From positions 15,707,600 through 15,771,599 of the forward strand of contig NC_135556.1 in NCBI RefSeq assembly GCF_964340395.1: a stretch of DNA of 64,000 nt, given 5' to 3'. The notes beneath the pieces are model-generated. The model ran no database searches. It was given only the letters and a program-made list of their open reading frames with translations, and was not told the DNA's origin. The position numbers and the translations under genes were made by a program. This document shows positions 54,311-64,000 of this stretch, one piece after another. The DNA comes from Glandiceps talaboti. Its lineage: Eukaryota; Hemichordata; Enteropneusta; Spengelidae. Within the stretch, counting starts at the first letter, position 1. The number at the start of each line of letters is the position of its first letter.

Positions 54311-55976
54311 ATGATGACCAATAGTTTCAAATTGGTTATGAACTGCTGGATTGCTATTATTGTTGTGGGAATATCCCAGGCGGCTGCACAGCAACAAAAT
54401 GAAGATGTCCAGACTGATGTATCTCAACGCTGTGGAAATGGAATCCCTGGCATACCAGGTAATACTATTACAGAGATCAAGCTATAGGCAAACTAAGATA
54501 GATACAAACTGAAACTATGATGTGACATGTGCTATCAATGGATGTTGATGGAATTACACTCACAGTAGGGTGGCCTCTCTTAGATCAATTTTCCTCAATT
54601 TGCCGCCCATTCAACATCATTTCAGGAAATCAGATTATAATCTGATGTAGTGAACTGGGCATGATTTCTTTATTACCTCTGTTCCTTACTTTTATTGTCG
54701 TTTGTTCTTTTTTGCCAGTTGTACCAGGTTTGGTTGAAATCGACCTGTGTGTGTTTAGTTATGGCTGTATACAGACGGACAGAAATGTGTGTGTCATAAA
54801 TAAATCCTATAGTTCCCATTTGGATACTTTTGGTGCTCATGTCACTTGTATTGAATAGTGACCATATTTAAAATGAATAATCATGATTTACCTATTAGCA
54901 CAAAAAACTTGTAATGAATACATAGAGATTCCATTCCATATAATTTGGAGTAAGCTTTTTTCCAAGACCTTTGACCATTGACCTTGACCTTCAGGGTAAA
55001 TTGTCAAATCCAGCCAAAGGATATGGGGGTTGGGGGAAATGTATCTTCTATGAAGACTTGTATAATCTACCACACATTGCAACAATAGTTTTAGTTTGCA
55101 TATAGCTTGATTTCCATTGATGTGATTATCATTATCACTCACAACTTCAAAATGTATAGTTATGTAGTTTGTGATCATTGTTAACTCTTTTTTTTTTTTT
55201 TTTACATGTATTTGAATGTTGTTGTCACTGAACTTTATATATGTGTTTATTTGAATCTTCCAGGAATTCCTGGTACTGCTGGTTCACCAGGCACTGTAGG
55301 TGCAAAGGGAGAGAGTGGGTTGCCAGGGTTGGATGGGTTGCATGGTGAAAAGGGTGATAAAGGAGAACTTGGGTCAGAAGGTCAGCCTGGTCAGAAAGGA
55401 ACCACAGGTAAACCAGGACCAAAAGGGAAGAAAGGTGAAGAGGGGCAAAATGGAACGGATGGTGTCCAAGGTCTAATGGGTAACAAGGGTGACACAGGAA
55501 CAGCAGGTACACAAGGTATCCAAGGACCTAAAGGAGACAAGGGTGAAACTGGGCAACGAGAACAACAAACTAGAGTAGCATTCTCAGTTTCCAAGACAAC
55601 ATCCCTTGGACCTGTGTCTAGTCATATAGTGATTGTTTATAATAAAGTGTATTCTAATGATGGAAATGGGTATGATGCATCTACTGGTAAATTTACATGC
55701 CCTGTCAGTGGTATGTATTACTTTATGATATCTGCAATGCGACGTGGCAGCAATGGCATCTATGTATGTTTGATGAAGAATAATACAAAATTGCCCTGTA
55801 TATGGATAAGTGCAAATAGTGGCTGGGCTAATGGTGCTTCATCTAACAGTGTCATCATAGACATACAACAAGGAGATGAAATCTGGGCTAGACTTGGCGA
55901 TGGTTATGCTTTGTACAGTGATCATGATGAATACACAACCTTTGCTGGTTACCTGCTATATTCAAATGCAGAATAA
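54311..55976 (+). CDS. Secreted collagen-like C1q-domain protein, two exons, complete
   Basis: Exon 1 is 54311-54458 and exon 2 is 55264-55976. The join is GT-AG in phase 1 and falls inside the collagen region. The product is 286 aa. Residues 1 to about 28 form a signal peptide (hydrophobic WIAIIVVGIS core, then QAAAQ). From residue 44 there are 35 unbroken Gly-X-Y triplets, enough for a trimeric collagen stalk. From about residue 152 to the end is a C1q globular head (TRVAFSVSK, IVIVYNKVYSN, GKFTCPVSGMYYF, WIDI-like VIIDIQQGDEIWARL, FAGYLLYS). Proteins of this build are soluble trimers that bind microbes or other ligands, a family much expanded in invertebrates; the ligand here is unknown. 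A TATATATATATA run lies about 20 bp before the ATG, so a further non-coding exon upstream is possible. Confidence 0.93.
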
Positions 55977-56003
55977 AGAAAGACCATCAGGATCATGAAT
56001 AAA
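55972..56003 (+). terminator. Poly(A) signals of the C1q gene
   Basis: AATAAA at 55972-55977 overlaps the stop codon, and a second AATAAA lies at 55998-56003. The second is the better placed. A long G-run (about 56013-56044) follows and could act as a G-rich downstream element. Confidence 0.5.
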
Positions 56004-58335
56004 CTGTATTGGGGGCGGGGGGGGGGGGGGGGGGGGGGGGGGGGCTTCTTCTTTACCAGTTATGTAGCTTTAGAGATACTGTTGATGTAAACTTAGCATT
56101 AAGAAATGATATTTAATTATGTTATGAAAAAAATGATACGAATTGTGAGTCAAAGCATGTGTCATTATACACATACATACATACTATAATGATGATACAT
56201 ACATACATACATACATACATACATACATACGTACATATGTGCATACACACGTACACACATACATACAGACATACATACATACATACATACATACATATTA
56301 CATACACTCACTCAATCCCAGACAGTCAGATACACATAACAAACATACTTTTTTTCACTGATTTTATGACTGAATTATATCAACAATGTATTTGTAGTTA
56401 AAATGTACTTGTATATGTATTGGACCTTAGTGTCATTTGACCTATTGGATTCCCATGTAAGTGGAATATGAATGATTATTACTTTTTAAGAATCAACATT
56501 GTATATTTTCTGTGATCTTGGTCAGGTTGGCCCAGGGGTGCGCATGAGGCAACAATTCTGGTGAAATCCGAAAATGATTATCATAAAGGCCCAAAGCATA
56601 TGAATATGTATGAGTCACAGTTACATCGTACTTGTTCCTTGTTCCTATAAACTTTATAACATGCTAACATATTCAGGATTATGGATAAAGCCAGAAATAC
56701 AATATGAAAACATATAAATAAACTGGATGATGTACATGTACACTTTCTGGTCGTAAAAAATAATGAAAACATTTTAATCACAGAATATTAGTTTATAATA
56801 TGACAGACTCTAAAAAACAACAATGCAGTATACTAATGGATTCAGTCTTTTTGTAATGCTTATCTGTAGCCAAGATTATTGAACATAATCAAGGCACAAA
56901 GTCGATACACATAGTGCGCTCTCGCTTGAACGATCGATATCAGCTGATGTGCTAGCGCTATACATCTATAGTATACAGAGTGGTACGACACTGCATTGAA
57001 TAAACCAATCAGCAGGACGCTTAATTCTCATTATCACCTGTTGCCCTGTTGTTGTGATATAATGTGTTTTGCATGTTGCAGTACATTGTGGAGTTTATGG
57101 GACATTACAACGGAAACAGCACATTATTTGAGATGCCAAGCCCAATCGAAGTGTTATTCTGAACTTCAGAAGCGAAGTAACATAGCTAGGATATAATAAT
57201 TCTTTGTAATATTGTGTCAGAAAACACTAAGTACATTGGCGACTATTGTCCTTATTAATGTTATTCCACTCTTGACATGCACCAGAATTGTTGCCTGATG
57301 CCCTTTGTTGGCCATAATGATTTCAAATGTTATTATTTAAAGCTTATGATTGTAGTTTGTTATTGTCAATTTTGTTATTTTTTAAAAGGAGAATGATTCA
57401 GTTTGTTCTTAGTATGTTAGATCAAAGTAGAAAATTGAAGATCGAATCATTATCATAAGTATCACTGATATTATCAAATACCAAAAATTGTAAAAAGTAA
57501 AGTTAAAATAAATAGATTTAAAAAAAAAGTTTTTGAATAAAATTTGATTGACACATGGACAAATTACAGTGTTTAATAGTTGTTATTTTGAGTACAACTG
57601 CAGAATGCTTTACAAAATAAGTGGTGTTGGCGTGAATTTTTGTTTGTGCATGTGTATATAGATAATGTATGTATGTATGTATGTATGTATGTATGTATGT
57701 ATGTATGTATGTGTGCATGTATGTATTTATGTATTTATGTATGTATGTATGTATGTATGTATGTATGTATGTATGTGTCATGGTTTAAAAGACCATGCCA
57801 ATGGCACGGAAGTGCAAATGATATTGAAAACATTATCTGTGAGATGCATATGCATGATAATAAGCTCTCAAAAAAAAATTGAAGGCCTAACGAGTCACTC
57901 ATATTAGCTAAACCGCTACAAATGCATTTATAGTGTCATAATATGTATTGACCTTTCTTCCATCTATACAGGTCATACATACACAATATTAAAATGTAAA
58001 TGAAATACTATTACAAAAATACAAACAATTTAATATAATAGTGTAGTATAAATACAATATAAACAACTGCTGTAGTATAAATACAAAAGCACAAACAGAA
58101 AAATAACAATGAGTCATTTACACAAGTACAGACTTTAAACAAGTTGGACCCAAGGACATGATGTGTACTTAGCATATGTAAGTGTATACATCTGAACAGG
58201 ATATGGTGACCATGCATTATGCTCCCAGACTCTGGAATTCCTTATCATTCGACACATGGCTATCATCATATCTGAGTATTTTTAAGATGATTAATGAAAA
58301 TCATGTCTACTCAAAAATAATATAAATACCATATG

Positions 58336-58373
<38 letters not shown>

Positions 58374-59444
58374 TATTGATTGACCTGCAATAAACATGTA
58401 CAATGTGTTAACATTTAGTCATATAATGAATTGCCATTGGCCCAGCTCTTTTTCGTCGTGTTTTTGTTAGTCCCTGATAATAAATCATTGTAAATGATGC
58501 AAAACCTTGGTCATACATGTAAATACTATCTTTTAAATAGACATTGCATAAAAGAACCAAATTCACACAAAATACTTTTCATCTAATCTATAAATTAAAA
58601 TCTCAAGGCGTTTTTCCTGAAGCCCTCGTCAAAGTAAACACACAAAGTATTCTTTGTAGAACTATTCTTAGACTATTTATATACTGATGGTCTGTGTTAT
58701 GCCCTGAGTCTGAGTAACAAATTGTATATTTGAACAGTGCCATATATCATGATAACATTCAAAATTATAAATAATCTTATTTGAATTTTACACTGCTTAT
58801 TGAATTGCAATGCATGTATGAATTTTCTCAAACTCTGTAAATAATGGTACAATGTACATTAAATATAATATATGAAATATGTAAGAATTATACATTAATA
58901 ATCATAAGATATGAGGTTGTTGTACTCTGTCATAGAACCATTTTAATATAATACATAACATCAAATATATGTACACAGGTAAATTTATGACAAATCACAA
59001 TCATTTCTACTTGGATTCAAACACATGTTGAATGTATGATATCTTTCTATGGATTACTCCTTAAATGAAAACATCCATGTCGTTTATCTTATCAAAACTA
59101 ATCTAAGGTGCATTTATAGTATGTTTACATTTTAGTATTCACACTGGTATGGGGGCAATTTCAGTGAAAAAGAAACATGATTGGAAATAACAAAGACAAT
59201 TTATAAAAGTAAAGGATTCCACAAATAAAAAAAGGAATGAATGTATCATAGGCCTTATACAATTGCAATTCAATTTCAAAAAAAGTGATACAACTTTCAT
59301 AATATAATTTTAATCAGCCTAAGTATATGGGACTTGCTCCAGTTGGTTATCCTGGAAATATAACAAAATATAACAAAATTCTGGATACTAATATATTCAG
59401 GTATTCTTCATTGCATGTGTTAAATAAACCGTACATGTTTGCTA
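55977..59444. other. Intergenic, microsatellite-rich
   Basis: It holds a poly-G tract (about 56013-56044), (CATA)n (about 56195-56300), (ATGT)n (about 57665-57778) and (TGAT)n (about 58337-58382). No gene recognised. The right part is probably the 3' UTR of the HYR gene on the minus strand. Confidence 0.6.
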
Positions 59445-62400
59445 TTAGATGTGGATATCGACCGGTATGTCGGCATCATTTACAACTTGAACACCAGAGG
59501 GCATTGTTGGTGGTTCTGGTGAATGTCGAACACTCAGCATAGTGTCATTATGGGTTTTTAGAGTGTTCGGGTTATACGGCTGTACTTCTACATATGACGC
59601 TTTGTGTGGATGTGGACTGGCTCGAGGAGACATTTTGATTGGTTCAAACACAGATGGTGTTGGTTTCAGCTCTGAACCACCTGGTTTAGACTGAGATAGT
59701 TTATCAGCTGCTGCCTTTTTAATCAACCCTAGATCTTCAGCCAGAGGTAAGCCATGCTTTGCAGCCATTTTACCTTTGAGGAGAGCTAGCTGGGACTGTA
59801 GCAGTGCCAGCTCTGCCCCTGTCTCCCCTACAGCTAGTTTCTGTTTAAGGAGAGCTAATTGTAGCTGCATGTTGTTATCTTGAGGATTATCAATACCACG
59901 ACTCCAGTCATCAGGATCAAAGTCTCCATGGTCACTTTTAGTTTTTGCATCTTCAGCTGTGTTTTCTGATTCTATCTTGTCTTCTTGTGAAGGGTTTGAA
60001 GATCCATCCTCTATCTCTGTTGTAGCTGTATCATTGTTGTCAATACTGCTCTTACTGGAGAAAGGAGAATTGTCTTGTCTTTTGTATATTCCTTCTCTCA
60101 TTGTACATCTACAAGTAGAGAATGCGGAAACATAACATTAATTTCATAACCATGGTCACCACGTCTTCTGGGTACAAAGTAATGAATGACTCTGCCCAAA
60201 AAGACAACTTATCTTTTATCAGATACAAAGAAGTAATAAATGCTACAAATTGTCATGTTTTAATGTTTGCAGTTACTAAAAGTCAAATGTCTCCCCTTCT
60301 TCTAGCAGTCACCTCATCATACAAAGTCAGCATTTTAATGTTTAGACATATAGATCACATTAAAATCTTAGTATTTAAAAGATCAACAAATTACATTGGA
60401 ACCACATATGTTACTGGAAAAATAGACAGTCTTTGTGACATGATTGATATGAGGCACACTGCTCACAGTACAGGCATTTGACACAACTTTATAACTCAAT
60501 CTCACCTCCTATATAGTAATGCTCCTGCTACAGCTGCAACTACTAGTGCCACTGCAGCTCCTGCAGCTATGCCTGCAATCATAGCAATATTAGGACCCCC
60601 TGATGTGGCTGATACAAAAAAAAGAGAAAGAAAATCACTTTGTCATGTCTATGCTAACAAAACCAACGTGTTTTCAATATTTTTGATATCTTTTCCAGTG
60701 TTTTTGTTGGTGAATGTATTAAAATATACTTGTTTTGGGTGTTATGTGATTGTGTGTTATATTTATGCTATCAAGTTATCTTTGGAAATTAAAGTAACAA
60801 ATAACGATTGAATGAAATATTATTATTTAGTTTTTGCAATTTTTTTAATTTACATTTTGACTTGATACAAAGTCAATGAATCATGCATATAATTATAAAA
60901 GTGACCAACATTTTTGACTTGTATGTAAATGATAACCATTAGTAAGTACTGTAGTATTCTGAAAGTATTATTGCATCATGACAATTGTAAGTAACTATAA
61001 AGTACCACGACATAGATATACTTACCATAAACTGTGACAGCAAAATCACAGCCACCAACATTACTGCTTGAATCTTGATAGTTATAAGTAACTTTAGTAG
61101 GTCCTAAAGTAAAGCTGTCACCTGGGCTATGAGATGAAGATATCAATGTTGGGGCTATACCTGAATTATCAGTTGTTGTAGGAATGGCCCAGGTTATATT
61201 ACTTACATCATTTCCCACGTGAATATCTGCAGGACACTTGACAGTTGGTGGTTCAGCATCTACCAAAAGTAGTAAGTCATACACATAGGTTTTTAAACTT
61301 AGAAAAAAAGGTTATATTAAGATGTTTCTGAATGTTGCCACTTTTGGAGTGACACTTGTATATCAATATTCATAAACAATTCCTCTGTGATTGTAACAGA
61401 TCTGAACTGTTACATTATGCTGATTTGATGCATCTTTGTATGATTAATGACTCAATTTTCAGATAATAACAAATTTTGAAAATGGTGAGAAATTATTGAA
61501 ATCCAAATATCATACATGGTGATAAAGATAACTCATAATTCAGCAATTTTTTGCATACTCCAACATTTCCAATATATTTTGTATCACCCATTCTGATTTG
61601 ACATAGCGCTGTAGATACCATAACATTGCAGAAGGACTTGGTTATCAAATATTAAAGTTTGTATTTATATACAGTATAAAAACAGTGTTGTCATATCATC
61701 GAGGAAAGTAAAGTACTTGCTCAAACATACCATTAACCATAACTGTTAGTTTACAATCAGCTGTGTTACCACTTCCATCTTGGAAAGTGTAAGTAACTGT
61801 TGTAGAACCGATACCAAAGTTATCCCCAGAACTGTGAGTTACAGTTGAAGTTGGTGTCACTCCTGAATTATCAGTTGCTGTGGCAGCAGTCCATGTAACG
61901 CTAGCAGTAGCTAGTCCAGCACCAGTATTCTGTGTGACGTCAATGGGGCACGTTGGTACTGGGGATTCCATGTCTATTTTATATGAAATGTGTTACATAT
62001 ATTTCATTATACATGTACATGATGTAAATTGTGATAAAATGAATGATTACTACATGTAAACTGATCGAAAGATATAAGTAGTTATTGTTTTAAATTTTAA
62101 AAGGGGAAAAAGTACAACTTGCTTTTAAGTAGTACACTTTTGATTTTAAAATGTTCAAATATCTATTATTATGACAAAAGAATGACTCTTAATGTGGACA
62201 TACGATCTATTCATAAAGCCCACGAATACCTATAAATGTCTTTAATCTATTTCATACATCACTTATACCCCATTAGTAATATCAGTCAATGTTTAGACAG
62301 AAGAATTTCAATGATTGACTTCTACGTGCAGATAAAAACCTGCATAAAATTATGCATCATTAACTGTTAACACCTACCATTAACAGTAACTGTAAATGAA

Positions 62401-64000
62401 CAATCAGCTGTGTTACTACTTCCATCTTGAAAAGTGTAAGTAATAGTTGTAGAACCAATCGCAAAGTTATCCCCAGAACTGTGAGTTACAGTTGAAGTTG
62501 GTGTCACTCCTGAATTATCTGTTGCTATAGCAGCAGTCCATGTAACACTAGCAGTGGCTAATCCAGCATCAGTATTCTGTGTGACGTCACCGAAGCATGT
62601 TGTTACTGGTGGTTCAACATCTGATGGTATGCCAAATCATATATTCCATTTAATGATAAACTACATTTAAATGCTTGAATGATTTATATTTAGGTGTCAC
62701 TCATAAGGAATATGTTGTAAATATTAATGACGTAATTATTGAATGTAATTTGATATCCAGACAGTCTCAAATCAATTTACAATCATATTTACATAACTTC
62801 ATCCATAAACTTTTCCATTTGACCTAATATTACATTTTAACAGCATATCAAAATGTTACAAAAATTAACGTTTTAAGTTGATGCAATAGTTTCACTGGAA
62901 TATATAACAACGTTGTTGTGGCCATTTAAGCTTTGCCGTAGAATAGATGAACTATTAGGGGTAACATTTATAACAAAATTGACACTACATCTACCTCATG
63001 ATGGATTATGATGGAAGGTATGTCATTTTATTTGACCTATCGATTAAAAATGCAATAATATGCTACTGGAAATGGTCAGAATATGCATTCCTACATACCA
63101 TTAACAGTAACTGTAAATGAACAATCAGCTGTATTACCACTTCCATCTTGAAAGGTGTAAGTAACAGTTGTAGAACCTATAGCAAAGTTATCCCCAGAAC
63201 TGTGAGTTACAGTTGAAGTTGGTGTCACTCCTGAATTATCTGTTGCTGTAGCAGCAGTCCATGTAACACTAGCAGTAGCTAGTCCAGCATCAGTATTCTG
63301 TGTGATGTCACTGGGGCATGTTGGTACTGGTAGTTCAATATCTATTTTATATGAGAGGTTTTATTTTATTATATTACACATAGTACTAGTATATGTAAAA
63401 TTAAACTTATCAGTAATAGAGGGGGATTGGTTGGGAAGCACACTTATATGTGATTAGCCTCTCAGCTTTGAAGAGTGTCCACTCTTGCGTTCATCAATAT
63501 AAGCAGATGTGTCCTGATCCCTCTAGTGTACATGAGATTACGATTTGAACTTGTGGCAAACCTTTGTTGTAAGTTTAGCAGATGTCTGTGATCTCTACAA
63601 TAGGCGCTAGAGATCTAGTGACACCCAAATGGTATAGCAATTATACAGGTCGGTTTAAATTTGTTGGATGAAAGGACACAGGGCCAAGAGACTCGGGGAG
63701 CATACAATACATACTAAAAGAAAACTACAGAGAAATGGTAAAGATGCTGTCAATTAATACCTGACATAGTATAGAAGGATATATGAGGCTTCAGAAATAG
63801 AAAATAACACACTTAGTCTAGCTGAACAATAACTATTAGCCATGCATGTACCGGTATTTCCAACATGTATGCTCCAACAAACCAGGTGGTCTTTTGAACC
63901 ACGATGCTCAAATTAGAATTACTGTACAGAGCCTGACATGTTTAATGACACCTACCATTAACAGTAACTGTAAATGAACAATCAGCTGTGTTACTACTTC
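59445..64000 (-). CDS. Single-pass membrane protein with tandem HYR domains, 5' end outside window
   Basis: Exons in gene order: partial HYR (64000 to 63956), HYR 63341-63099, HYR 62620-62378, HYR 61973-61731, HYR 61259-61026, transmembrane exon 60608-60506, cytoplasmic exon 60108-59445 (TAA stop). Each HYR exon is phase 1-1 and encodes one whole domain (81, 81, 81 and 78 codons) with VTWTAATATDNSGVTPTS, HSSGDNF.IGSTTVTYTFQD and C.FTVTVNG patterns. HYR is an Ig-like fold found in hyalin and adhesion proteins. The membrane segment is Ala/Gly-rich (IAMIAGIAAGAAVALVVAAV), then YRR. The ~221-residue tail is acidic at first, then has a Leu-rich probable coiled coil (LQLALLKQKLA, LLQSQLALLKGKMA), then a Pro-rich end with terminal DIHI, which fits a class II PDZ ligand. 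Likely a cell-adhesion or receptor protein; no named orthologue recognised. Confidence 0.88.

Noticed and set aside
54661-54858. Open frame in the C1q intron
   Set aside because: Lies wholly between well-supported exons; not part of the message.
60122-60811. Plus-strand frames opposite the HYR gene
   Set aside because: They are antisense to the membrane exon and introns, with no domain.

Overview
The window is nuclear DNA from an animal, most likely an invertebrate. The evidence is intron-split genes with GT-AG junctions, an animal-type phosphoglycerate kinase, a collagen-C1q protein, an array of HYR domains, LINEs, a Tigger DNA transposon, tRNA-derived SINEs and many microsatellites. HYR and C1q arrays of this kind are common in amphioxus, hemichordates, echinoderms and some lophotrochozoans. 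I cannot place the species more closely from sequence alone.

Layout. 1-37.7 kb holds no host gene that I can support. It contains a 5'-truncated LINE split by a 5'-deleted Tigger (1-2785), a retroposed piece with a 15-bp target duplication (3021-3425), a Helentron-like element with ~155-bp internal repeats (6720-7545), two retroelement relics (about 9.1 and 12.0 kb), a near-perfect palindrome between TA tracts (18.1-18.5 kb), a second LINE (18.74-21.26 kb), an inverted-repeat element (26.6-27.0 kb), and SINE and microsatellite-hairpin copies.

37.7-64 kb is gene-rich. PGK (minus, 12 coding exons, complete, 415 aa) and a bacterial/plant-type histone-deacetylase-family enzyme (plus, 6 coding exons, complete, 344 aa, with a predicted mitochondrial presequence) diverge from a 213-bp shared promoter. 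A two-exon secreted collagen-C1q gene (plus, 286 aa) follows. At the right edge is a single-pass membrane protein with tandem HYR exons (minus); its 5' end lies outside the window.

The PGK and deacetylase introns hold nested mobile DNA. A SINE interrupted by a 270-bp inverted-repeat element sits close to the exon 2 splice donor of PGK. A four-fold 41-bp tandem repeat copies the exon 8 splice acceptor of PGK. A full-length foldback element with TA target duplication lies in deacetylase intron 5. I saw no prokaryotic operon, CRISPR array, viral genome, or wholly new multi-gene system. The most useful leads are the mitochondrial form of the deacetylase, its shared promoter with PGK, the duplicated splice acceptor, and the HYR receptor-like gene.
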